The translations under genes were made by a program, and so were the position numbers. 64,000 bases of DNA, taken from the NCBI GenBank assembly GCA_963971285.1, contig OZ020244.1:930001-994000 (forward strand). Direction: 5' to 3'. Numbering within the stretch: the first letter of the stretch is position 1; the number at the start of each line of letters is the position of its first letter. Under the pieces are notes generated by a model that saw only the letters and a list, made by a program, of their open reading frames with translations, was not told where the DNA came from and made no database searches. Shown one piece after another: positions 1 to 11,400 of the stretch. Source of the stretch: Astropecten irregularis (taxonomy: Eukaryota > Echinodermata > Asteroidea > Paxillosida > Astropectinidae).

Positions 1-507
1 GTCTCACAGTTAGAGAAAGTTGAAATAATAAAAGGCAGGCATACAGGTAGCCATATGCCAGAAAATCAATCTGCTTCCCTGTTACAGTTAGAGAAAGTTG
101 AAATAATAAAAGGCAGGCATACAGGTAGCCAGTTGCCAGAAAATCAATCTGCTTCCGTTTCACAGTTAGAGAAAGTTGAAATAATAAAAGGCAGGCATAC
201 AGGTAGCCATATGCCAGAAAATCAATCTGCTTCCCTGTTACAGTTAGAGAAAGTTGAAATAATAAAAGGCAGGCATACAGGTAGCCAGTTACCAGAAAAA
301 TCAATCTGCTTCCGTCTCACAGTTAGAGAAAGTTGAAATAATAAAAGGCAGGCATACAGGTAGCCAGTTGCCAGAAAATCAATCTGCTTCCCTCTCACAG
401 TTAGAGAAAGTTGAAATAATAAAAGGCAGGCATACAGGTAGCCAGATGCCAGAAAATCAATCTGCTTCTGTCTCACAGTTAGAGAAAGTTGAAATAATAA
501 AATAATA
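1..507. repeat. 78-bp tandem repeat, about 6.5 copies
   Basis: The word CAGTTAGAGAAAGTTG recurs at 7, 85, 163, 241, 320, 398 and 476, a 78-bp period with one single-base insertion near 300. Because 78 is a multiple of three, the array stays open in one frame on each strand until that insertion shifts it. This explains two open frames here that do not look like real genes. The array is cut by the left window edge, so its full size is unknown. Confidence 0.95.
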
Positions 508-580
508 AATTCCGCTGATTTATAGCTTAGCATGAAAACTGACACAGCAATATATTCTGCTGAAGCATCTCCATGAAACT

Positions 581-787
581 GGGGCGTTTTATCAAAGATA
601 GGTTCTGGCTCAGGCTCCGAAAATCTAGAGCAGCAGCTCTGTTTTCTTGTTCGACCAGAGAATCTACTTCCGAATCACAGCCAAAAGTCTCTTTTAATTT
701 GTACCTGTAATTTTAAAACGTATTCATGAAATGGAGCCGGAGCTAGGGCCTGAGCCGGAGCTGGACCAGAGCTTTGAGGAAGGCCCC
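581..787. mobile_element. Foldback MITE with GGCTCC-rich inverted ends, copy 1
   Basis: The left end (GGGGCGTTTTATCAAAG, then a GGCTCAGGCTCC-type stretch) is inverted at the right end (GGAGCC/GAGCTGG words, then CTTTGAGGAAGGCCCC). The middle, with TTCTTGTTCGACCAGAGAAT, matches the interiors of copies at 20.5, 47.8 and 50.5 kb. No coding sequence is present, so it is a small non-autonomous element. This copy is degraded; the 20.5-kb copy shows the ends best. Confidence 0.7.
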
Positions 788-964
788 TGGTCTCTTGTGA
801 GTTATGATTTGTATCATGTCTGGTACACTGACTTCACTGATTGCATAGGCCTAGACTGTATTTGAATTCCCCAGACTAAGGACACTGTTGCTATGTATCA
901 AGATATTGAGCAAGCTCTTACATTGTTACACAAGCTGGGTTTATTCATCTCAACATACCATGGT

Positions 965-1076
965 TGACTCAGTTCACTGCCAATTATTACATGGTTAACA
1001 ATCCTGCTTTGCTGCCTAATGTATATTAAGCAAAGACTACTGATCTTCTGCAGTGATCTATGGGAGAGATTGCTCT
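965..1076 (+). pseudogene. Fragment of the PAN-FReD gene (5' part of the PAN domain), broken
   Basis: About 110 bases align with codons 24 to 58 of the intact PAN-FReD gene at 35.9 kb, sharing words such as CCAATTATTACA, GTATAT.AAGCAAAGACT and TCTTCTGCAGTGAT. The glutamine codon CAA of the intact gene (residue 45) is TAA here, and the match stops abruptly at both sides with no fibrinogen domain following. It is a dead partial copy in the same orientation as the intact gene. Flanking sequence from 800 to 964 and from 1077 to 1530 shows no further similarity that I can see. Confidence 0.8.
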
Positions 1077-1534
1077 ACACAAGGCTCTGTTAACTTTTAT
1101 CATGACAGGGCTGTCTATCAATCTGCATTTGGCAAACACTGTTATTATTGAGAAAAAAAGTCTTACTCACTTTTGCAGTGAGTCGGCAGTACTATGCCTG
1201 TGCACTAATAGCTTGTTGTTGCTTGCAGATATTGAACCAATGCCATTGGATCAGCATTTACATCAAGTTCCTATAGGAGAAGAGAATTACACATTCCTGT
1301 TACTAATCTCACATTTACTGTTTGATTTCAATTTTGAGGTCAGCAAACAAGTGTTTGGAAACTTGGCAGAGTTTTGAGTTTTGTAGTTTAATAATGCTTG
1401 ATAAAATAATTATTCAGAATAGTCACAAATATGCTGCTATACTGAGGGGAGTCAGTGACATGCAAAACAACACTCAACATGCATGCAATAGAAACAATGG
1501 TAAGCATAATTATGGCTTCTGACTGGCCATCATA

Positions 1535-2237
1535 GGGCTGGATAGCTCAGATGGTACAGCACTGGTGTGACAGTTAATGGGTTATATGGCTTCTGACTGG
1601 CACCCTGATCAAAGACTTTAGGGCCCATCATAGGGCTGGATAGCTCAGATGGTAGAGCACTGGTATGGCAGTTAATGGGTTATATGGCTTCACTCTGGCA
1701 CCCTGAGCAAAGACTTTAGGGGGGGCATCATAGGGCTGGATAGCTCAGATGGTAGAGCACTGGTGTGACAGTTAATGGGTTATATGGCTTCTGACTGGCA
1801 CCCTGAGCAAAGGGGCCCATCATATGGCTAGATAGCTCAGATGGTAGAGCACTGGTGTGACAGTTGTTGGGTTATATTGCTTCTGACTGGCACCCTGATC
1901 AAAGACTTTAGTGGCCCATCATAGGGCTGGATAGCTCAGATGGTAGAGCACTGGTATGGCAGTTGTTGGGTTATATGGCTTCTGACTGGCACCCTGAGCA
2001 AAGACTTTAGGGGCCCATAGGGCTGGATAGCTCAGATGGTAGAGCACTGGTATGGCAGTTGTTGGGTTATATGGCTTCTGACTGGCACCCTGAGCAAAGA
2101 CTTTAGTGGCCCATCATAGGGCTGGATAGCTCAGATGGTAGAGCACTGGTATGACAGTTAATGGGTTATATGGCTTCTGACTGGCACCCTGAGCAAAGAC
2201 TTTAGGGGGCCCATCATAGGGCTGGATAGCTCAGATG
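1535..2237 (+). repeat. Tandem array of tRNA-like 5' halves (about 98-bp unit, 8 copies)
   Basis: Units begin at about 1535, 1633, 1733, 1825, 1924, 2020, 2119 and 2219, each with GGGCTGGATAGCTCAGATGG, then TAGAGCACTGG. This reads as a tRNA acceptor strand, D arm (GCTC...GAGC) and RNA polymerase III A box. The rest of the unit (ATGGCTTCTGACTGGCACCCTGA and on) has no T arm and no B box. The ATGGCTTCTGACTG block also lies just upstream of the tRNA-like sequence at 48.46 kb, so both probably derive from one tRNA-derived SINE family. Confidence 0.85.
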
Positions 2238-2315
2238 TGAGTACACTATTAATCTGTCATAGTTTCCAGTCCAAGTCACCCTAAGCAATTACTGAATATG
2301 AGAATTTGAACCAAC

Positions 2316-2487
2316 CTCCACATATGCCATTGTTGATACAAGGATTGATGAGAACAGCTATCTGTATTTCTAGAAGTTGAGACACTGCACCTGTCAGATC
2401 TTCAGCTAAGACTAGGAAGCTGTCCCATCCATAATAGTTGGCATTTGGTGCATAGGTCAAGGTAGTCATAGCCCAAGTCATGGTATC
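2316..2487 (-). CDS. Exon G: cadherin-like module end plus start of an EGF module
   Basis: The minus strand has a pyrimidine-rich acceptor (TGATCTTTCTACAG) followed by an open 172-nt exon beginning DTMTWAMTT. It contains [20 protein letters not shown], the Y-x-P-N-x-N-Y-x-G-x-D-S-F signature typical of cadherin-like/tandem-95 beta-sandwich repeats. It then reads [17 protein letters not shown] and INNGIC, which is the beginning of an EGF repeat. The proposed donor is GGAG followed by GTTGGT, a weaker site than the acceptor. The combination indicates an extracellular mosaic protein. It is the most 3' exon of the minus-strand gene in this window. Confidence 0.65.
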
Positions 2488-5400
2488 CTGTAGAAAGATC
2501 ACATAATCATGTAACATCATTGGAAAGAGGATCCAACAGACACAATGAAGATATCATTAGCTTTGCATTGGACTCAAGTCAAGTCTTAGACAGTGTCCCA
2601 AATCTCAGGCTCCGGCTGCAAATTACACACGCACCTACTGACCTATGGCAACCACAGTGACTGCAGCTGTTTCCATAGACTTGTGTGTTATTTGCAGCGG
2701 CAGCCAGAGATTTGGGGCAAAGCTTTATTTTCCCTTCCATTTGATGGCCACATTATCAGTTATCATTGTTGGATAACCATAGTGTTTGTCTCCCTCTAGT
2801 GATCATATGTTTAGTCAGGAGTTACCACTCAAGTGAGTGTCTGTCTCCCTCTAGTGATCATGTTTAGTCAGGAGTTTTGTCTCCCTCTAGTGATCATATG
2901 TTTAGTCAGGAGTTACCACTCAAGTGAGTGTCTGTCTCCCTCTAGTGATCATATGTTTAGTCAGGAGTTACCACTCAAGTGAGTGTCTGTCTCCCTCTAG
3001 TGATCATATGTTTAGTCAGGAGTTACCACTCAAGTGAGTGTCTGTCTCCCTCTAGTGATCATATGTTTAGTCAGGAGTTACCACTCAAGTGAGTGTCTGT
3101 CTCCCTCTAGTGATCATATGTTTAGTCAGGAGTTACCACTCAAGTGAGTGTCTGTCTCCCTCTAGTGATCATATGTTTAGTGAGGAGTTACCACTCAAGT
3201 GAGTGTCTGTCTCCCTCTAGTGTTCATATGTTTAGTCAGGAGTTACCACTCAAGTCAGTGTCTGTCTAACTCTAGTGATCATATGTTTAGTCAGGAGTTA
3301 CCACTCAAGTGAGTGTCTGTCTCCCTCTAGTGATCATATGTTTAGTCAGGAGTTACCACTCAAGTGAGTGTCTGTCTCCCTCTAGTGATCATATGATTAG
3401 TCAGGAGTTACCACTCAAGTGAGTGTCTGTCTCCCTCTAGTATTCATATGTTTAGTCAGGAGTTACCACTCAAGTGAGTGTCTGTCTCCCTCTAGTGATC
3501 TTATGTTTAGTCAGGAGTTACCACTCAAGTGAGTGTCTGTCTCCCTCTAGTTTATATGTCTGTGATTGCTACAGTCCTTGACATCTGTGTCAGTGTTCAA
3601 GTTCCATATGTAGGTAACAGGTGCAGAATTGTAACTTGACGAGCAGGATCTTTCTCAAAGTCTATAAAACCTTGTAGCCTTTGAAAAAGATCCTGCTTGC
3701 ATCAAACCACTAATATAAAAGATGAATTCTTACTGTTATTCCAGTAGATAAGTTTGGGTTTGGCCTCTGCTCAGTTGCCTGGTGTGTTGAGACTAATGTT
3801 AATCAACATTGGGTCCTGTAGCTCAGTCTGTCTAAGACTAGCGATGTAGAACTGTGGCTCATACACAAACTGTATCCTACAGGAATAAAGAACATTACAG
3901 TTGAGTGCAGGTTGGGTCTAAGCGACATACATGTACTGAGTAATTATAGGCTCACTTAGTAATAAGACTCAATCAATTTGCAAGAATGTATTACTAATTT
4001 TACACTGTTGTACTGAACTTTTGAAAACTGTCAAATCTATTTAGGATGATGCAAGTAACGATATGATCTGTTTGATAATCAATCTGCTTGTTTGTCCATT
4101 CATGCAAGTAAGGGAACAAAATCAAGAATATGAAGTTTTACAAGACTGTTTCTACATTCAAATATCAAAGTGATAATGGACAGTTACAAGTGACAATTTC
4201 TCAGCCATTTGAGAGTGTATTTCTGTATAACAGCAAACACAAAGAGAAAAACTCTGACTACAAACCTGGCAGTCTGGATGTGTACTGGATGGTGTATAAG
4301 GGATAGGTGATATATGGCATGTACTCAGGAGCAGCATTGGATGTAAATTCCTCATGAACTCTATCAGCATCCAGTAAGCCTAGCACTAGTGATCCACCTC
4401 ACTGCAATCCTAGAAATCAATAACAATCAGGTAAGCAGGTTAGTTTGGTCAAGACACAGTAAATTCCTCATGAACTCTATCAGCATCCAGTAAGCCTAGC
4501 ACTAGTGACCCACCTCACTGCAATCCTAGAAATCAATACCAATCGTGTAAGCAGGTTAGTTTGGTCAAGACACAGTAAATTCCTCATGAACTCTATCAGC
4601 ATCCAGTAAGCCTAGCACTAGTGATCCACCTCACTGCAATCCTAGAAATCAATAACAATCAGGTTAGCAGGTAAGTTTGGTCAAGACAGAGTAAATTCCT
4701 CATGAACTCTATCAGCATCCAGTAAGCCTAGCACTAGTGATCCACCTCACTGCAATCCTAGAAATCAATAACAATCAGGTAAGCAGGTTAGTTTGGTTAA
4801 GACACAGTAAATTCCTCATGAACTCTATCAGCATCCAGTAAGCCTAGCACTAGTGATCCACCTCACTGCAATCCTAGAAATCAATAACAATCAGGTAAGC
4901 AGGTTAGCTTGGTCAAGACACAGTAAATTCCTCATGAACTCTATCAGCATCCAGTAAGCCTAGCACTAGTGATCCACCTCACTGCAATCCTAGAAATTAA
5001 TAACAATCAGGTAAGCAGGTAAGTTTGGTCAAGACACAGTAAATTCCTCATGAACTCTATCAGCATCCAGTAAGCCTAGCACTAGTGATCCACCTCACTG
5101 CAATCCTAGAAATCAATAACAATCGTGTAAGCAGGTTAGTTTGGTCAAGACATAGTAAATTCCTCATGAACTCTATCAGCATCCAGTAAGCCTAGCACTA
5201 GTGATCCACCTCACTGCAATCCTAGAAATTAATAACAATCAGGTAAGCAGGTTAGTTTGGTCAAGACACAGTTAAATTCCTCATGAACTCTATCAGCATC
5301 CAGTAAGCCTAGCACTAGTGATCCACCTCACTGCAATCCTAGGAATCAATAACAATCGTGTAAGCAGGTTAGTTTGGTCAAGACACAGTAAATTCCTCAT

Positions 5401-8400
5401 GAACTCTAAAAGCATCCAGTAAGCCAAAATAATAATAACTATAATTGCACCAAGGCAATGACCAGTGCACCAAGGCAATGACCAGGGGCACCAAGACAAT
5501 GACCAGGGGCACCAAGGCAATGACCAGGGGCACCAAGACAATGACCAGGGGCACCAAGACAATGACCAGGGGCACCAAGGCAATGACCAGGGGCACCAAG
5601 ACAATGACCAGGGGCACCAAGGCAATGACCAGTGCACCAAGACAATGACCAGTGCACCAAGGCAATGACCAGGCAGCACAAAGGCAATAACAAGTGCACC
5701 AAGACAATGAACAGGGGCACAAAGGCAATGACCAGTGCACCAAGGCAATGACCAGAAGCACCAAGACAATGACCAGTGCACCAAGGCAATGACCAGGGGC
5801 ACCAAGACAATGATCAGTGCACCAAGGCACTGATCAGGGGCACCAAGCCAATGACCAGTGCACCAAGGCAATAACCAGTGCACCAAGGCAATGACCAGGA
5901 GCACCAAGGCAATGACCAGGAACACCAAGGCAATGACCAGGGGCACCAAGGCAATGGCCAGTGCACCTAGGCAATGACCAGGAGCACCAAGGCAAGGACC
6001 GGGAAGCACCAAGGCAAGGACCGGGAAGCACCAAGGCAATGACCAGGAGCACCAATGCAATGACCAGGGGCACCAAGGCAATGACCAGGAGCACCAAGGC
6101 AATGACCAGGTGCACCAAGGCAATGACCAGGAGCACCAAGGCAATGACCAGGAGCACCAAGGCAATGACCAGGAGCACCAAGGCAATGACCAGGAGCACC
6201 AAGGCAATGACCAGGAGCACCAAGGCAATGACCAGGAGCACCAAGGCAATGACCAGGAGCACCAAGGCAATGACCAGGAGCACCAAGGCAATGACCAGGC
6301 AGCACCAAGGCAATGACCATTGCACCAAGGCAATGACCAGGAACACAAAGGCAATGGCCAGGGGCACCAAGCCAATGACCGGGAAGCACCAAGGCAATGA
6401 CCAGTGCACCAAGACAATGACCAGGGGCACCAAGGCAATGACCAGGGGCACCAAGACAATGACCAGTGCACCAAGGCAATCTTAACAGAAATTAAAATGG
6501 AATGGAATTACCTCTGATTATCCATTCATCAGGAGTGAAATCCACACATGTTTCATGTTCTACTTCAACTCTGGTTTCATTGATGATTAATCCTGGTGCA
6601 GGTGGAGTCAAGTCAGCTATGATTGCTACTGATGAGATGATGTTCTCATATGCTACGTAGTTCAGCAGTTCTATGTTGAAGTAGTAGAGATTATTGTAAT
6701 CCAGATGGACTGAGTCATGACTGAACTCCACTGTATGACCGATACCAAGACGCTCATAGTGTGTCAAGAGACCATACTGGAAGGAAGAAAGGTCAAATGA
6801 AAAGCAAATGAATCTGAAACTGAAATATTATCACCACTGACATGAGCTGGTGCAGAGCTCTCCAAAGGTTTTCTATCTTCCTCTGTCTCTTGAAACCTAA
6901 GGCAATTCAGGAAATTAATTGATCATGACAGGTGAATAAAAATGCCAGAATGATCTGCTAACTGGTGAAATATGAAGAATTATTTGCTAAATCAAGCAGC
7001 AATTCTTCAAGTACACAACTGTAATATTGAGTCCTCGGATATTACCCTTCACATTTGGTCATCCTTGGGGGTAATAGACATTTCATTTTATCCATCTGAC
7101 GTTTTGATCCTAGCATGATGTTCAATAAAGATCCGGTTTTGATTTAAAGGTCCAGCCCTTCTAACTCCAAGATATTTATACATTTCAGGTTATTATTTTG
7201 GCTGATGAGCAGTTTACAGCAGTTTATTACATGTCTTGATTAGAAGTCAGTGTATTATCCAGTTTGCTTAGGTCATCCCTAGGAACATTCAAGTGAGTGT
7301 CTGTCTCCCTCTAGTTTATATGTCTGTGATTGCTACAGTCCTTGACACCTGTGTCAGTGTTCAAGTTCCATATGTAGGTAACAGGTGCAGAATTATAACT
7401 TGACTAGCAGGATCTTTATCAAAGTCTATAAAACCTTGTAGCCTTTGAAAAAGATCCTGCTTGCATCAAACCACTAATATAAATGAAGAATTCTTACTGT
7501 TATTCCAGTAGATAAGTCTGGGTTTGGTCTCTGTCCAGTTGCCTGGTATGTTGAGACTAAAATTAATCAACATTGTGTCCTTTAGCTCAGTCTGTCCAAG
7601 ATGTAGAACTGTGGCTCATACACAAACTGTATCCTACAGGAATAAAGAACAATACAGTTGAGTGCAGGTTGGGTCTAAGCGACATACATGTACTGAGTAA
7701 TTGGGCTCACTTAGTAATTAGACTCAATCAATTTGCAAGAATTTATTACTAATTTTGCACTGATGTACTGATTTTTTCAATGCTGTCAATTCTATTTAGG
7801 ATGATGCAAGAAACAATCTGATCTGTTTGATAATCAATCTGATTGTTTGTCCATTCGCGCAAGTAAGGAAACAAAATCAAGAATTTGATGTTTTACAAGA
7901 CTGTTTCTACATTCAAATAGCAAAGTGATAATGGACAGTTACAAGTGACAATTTCTCAGCCATTTGAGAGTGTATTTCTGTATAACAGCAAACACAAAGA
8001 GAAAAACTCTGACTACAAACCTGGCAGTCTGGATGTGTACTGGATGGTGTATAAGGGATAGGTGATATGGCATGTACTCAGGAGCAGCATTGGATGTAAA
8101 TTCCTCATGAACTCTATCAGCATCCAGTAAGCCTAGCACTAGTGATCCACCTCACTGCAATCCTAGAAATCAATAACAATCAGGTTAGCAGGTTAGTTTG
8201 GTCAAGACACAGTAAATTCCTCAGGAACTCTATCAGCATCCAGTAAGCCTAGCACTAGTGATCCACCTCACTGCAATCCTAGAAATCAATAACAATCAGG
8301 TTAGCAGGTTAGTTTGGTCAAGACACAGTAAATTCCTCATGAACTCTATCAGCATCCAGTAAGCCTAGCACTAGTGATCCACCTCACTGCAATCCTAGAA

Positions 8401-11400
8401 ATCAATAACAATCAGGTAAGCAGGTTATTTTGGTCAAGACACAGTAAATTCCTCATGAACTCTATCAGCATCCAGTAAGCCTAGCACTAGTGACCCACCT
8501 CACTGCAATCCTAGAAATCAATAACAATCAGGTAAGCAGGTTAGTTTGGTCAAGACACAGTAAATTCCTCAGGAACTCTATCAGCATCCAGTAAGCCTAG
8601 CACTAGTGATCCACCTCACTGCAATCCTATAAATCAATAACAATCAGGTAAGCAGGTTATTTTGGTCAAGACACAGTAAATTCCTCATGAACTCTATCAG
8701 CATCCAGTAAGCCTAGCACTAGTGACCCACCTCACTGCAATCCTAGAAATCAATAACAATCAGGTAAGCAGGTTAGTTTGGTCAAGACACAGTAAATTCC
8801 TCAGGAACTCTATCAGCATCCAGTAAGCCTAGCACTAGTGATCCACCTCACTGCAATCCTAGAAATCAATAACAATCAGGTAAGCAGGTTATTTTGGTCA
8901 AGACACAGTAAATTCCTCATGAACTCTATCAGCATCCAGTAAGCCTAGCACTAGTGACCCACCTCACTGCAATCCTAGAAATCAATAACAATCAGGTAAG
9001 CAGGTTAGTTTGGTCAAGACACAGTAAATTCCTCATGAACTCTATCAGCATCCAGTAAGCCTAGCACTAGTGACCCACCTCACTGCAATCCTAGAAATCA
9101 ATAACAAACAGGTAAGCAGGTTAGTTTGGTCAAGACACAGTAAATTCCTCATGAACTCTATCAGCATCCAGTAAGCCTAGCACTAGTGATCCACCTCACT
9201 GCAATCCTAGAAATCAATAACAATCAGGTTAGCAGGTTAGTTTGGTTAAGACACAGTAAATTCCTCATGAACTCTATCAACATCCAGTAAGCCTAGCACT
9301 AGTGATCCACCTCACTGCAATCCTAGAAATCAATAACAATCAGGTAAGCAGGTTAGTTTGGTCAAGACACAATATTTTCCTCATGAACTCTATCAACATC
9401 CAGAAAGCCTAGCACTAGTGATCAACCTCACTGCAATCCTAGAAATCAATAACAATCAGGTAAGCAGGTTAGTTTGGTCAAGACACAGTAAATTCCTCAT
9501 GAACTCTATCAGCATCCAGTAAGCCTAGCACTAGTGATCAACCTCACTGCAATCCTAGAAATCAATAACAATCAGGTAAGCAGGTTAGTTTGGTCAAGAC
9601 ACAGTAAATTCCTCATGAACTCTATCAGCATCCAGTAAGCCTAGCACTAGTGATCAACCTCACTGCAATCCTAGAAATCAATAACAATCAGGTAAGCAGG
9701 TTAGTTTGGTCAAGACACAGTAAATTCCTCATTAACTCTATCAGCATCCAGTAAGCCTAGCACTAGTGATCCACCTCACTGCAATCCTAGAAATCAATAA
9801 CAATCAGGTAAGCAGGTTAGTTTGGTCAAGACACAGTAAATTCCTCATGAACTCTATCAGCATCCAGTAAGCCTAGCACTAGTGATCCACCTCACTGCAA
9901 TCCTAGAAATCAATAACAATCAGGTAAGCAGGTTAGTTTGGTTAAGACACAGTAAATTCCTCATGAACTCTATCAGCATCCAGTAAGCCTAGCACTAGTG
10001 ATCCACCTCACTGCAATCCTAGAAATCAATAACAATCAGGTTAGCAGGTTAGTTTGGTCACGACACAGTAAATTCCTCATGAACTCTATCAACATCCAGT
10101 AAGCCTAGCACTAGTGATCCACCTCACTGCAATCCTAGAAATCAATAACAATCAGGTTAGCAGGTTAGTTTGGTCAAGACACAGTAAATTCCTCAGGAAC
10201 TCTATCAGCATCCAGTAAGCCTAGCACTAGTGACCCACCTCACTGCAATCCTAGAAATCAATAACAATCAGGTAAGCAGGTTAGTTTGGTCAAGACACAG
10301 TAAATTCCTCATGAACTCTATCAGCATCCAGTAAGCCTAGCACTAGTGATCCACCTCACTGCAATCCTAGAAATCAATAACAATCAGGTAAGCAGGTTAG
10401 TTTGGTTAAGACACAGTAAATTCCTCATGAACTCTTTCAACATCCAGTAAGCCTAGCACTAGTGATCCACCTCACTGCAATCCTAGAAATCAATAACAAT
10501 CAGGTAAGCAGGTTAGTTTGGTCAAGACACAGTAAATTCCTCATGAACTCTATCAGCATCCAGTAAGCCTAGCACTAGTGATCAACCTCACTGCAATCCT
10601 AGAAATCAATAACAATCAGGTAAGCAGGTTAGTTTGGTCAAGACACAGTAAATTCCTCATTAACTCTATCAGCATCCAGTAAGCCTAGCACTAGTGATCC
10701 ACCTCACTGCAATCCTAGAAATCAATAACAATCAGGTAAGCAGGTTAGTTTGGTCAAGACACAGTAAATTCCTCATGAACTCTATCAGCATCCAGTAAGC
10801 CTAGCACTAGTGATCCACCTCACTGCAATCCTAGAAATCAATAACAATCAGGTAAGCAGGTTAGTTTGGTTAAGACACAGTAAATTCCTCATGAACTCTA
10901 TCAGCATCCAGTAAGCCTAGCACTAGTGATCCACCTCACTGCAATCCTAGAAATCAATAACAATCAGGTTAGCAGGTTAGTTTGGTCAAGACACAGTAAA
11001 TTCCTCATGAACTCTATCAACATCCAGTAAGCCTAGCACTAGTGATCCACCTCACTGCAATCCTAGAAATCAATAACAATCAGGTTAGCAGGTTAGTTTG
11101 GTCAAGACACAGTAAATTCCTCAGGAACTCTATCAGCATCCAGTAAGCCTAGCACTAGTGACCCACCTCACTGCAATCCTAGAAATCAATAACAATCAGG
11201 TAAGCAGGTTAGTTTGGTCAAGACACAGTAAATTCCTCATGAACTCTATCAGCATCCAGTAAGCCTAGCACTAGTGATCCACCTCACTGCAATCCTAGAA
11301 ATCAATAACAATCAGGTAAGCAGGTTAGTTTGGTCAAGACACAGTAAATTCCTCATGAACTCTATCAGCATCCAGTAAGCCTAGCACTAGTGATCCACCT

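Larger units (their letters stand above)
3528..7290 (-). repeat. Segmental duplication module 1 (exons A-B-C with arrays)
   Basis: The block runs from the last 55-bp unit through exon C (3.8 kb), exon B (4.3 kb), a 116-bp array, a 21-bp minisatellite and exon A (6.6 kb) to a shared flank ending at GTCATCCCTAGGAACA. The same order and near-identical sequence recur at 7291-13264 and 13265-17300. Size differs between copies (about 3.8, 6.0 and 4.0 kb) mainly because the arrays differ in unit number. Confidence 0.9.

Noticed and set aside
1060-1377. 105-codon plus-strand frame, and an exon-like part from 1230 (DIEPMPLDQHLHQVPIGEEN)
   Set aside because: There is a pyrimidine-rich acceptor at about 1229, but the donor is weak (GAG followed by GTCAGC), the peptide has no recognisable features and it starts in the dead FReD fragment. 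Not enough to call.
5293-6485. Long open frames (up to 393 codons) on both strands
   Set aside because: They lie in the 21-bp minisatellite and 116-bp array. Open frames in several phases at once with 7-residue periodicity are a property of a repeat whose unit is a multiple of three. The same applies to 11682-12753 and 14969-16487.
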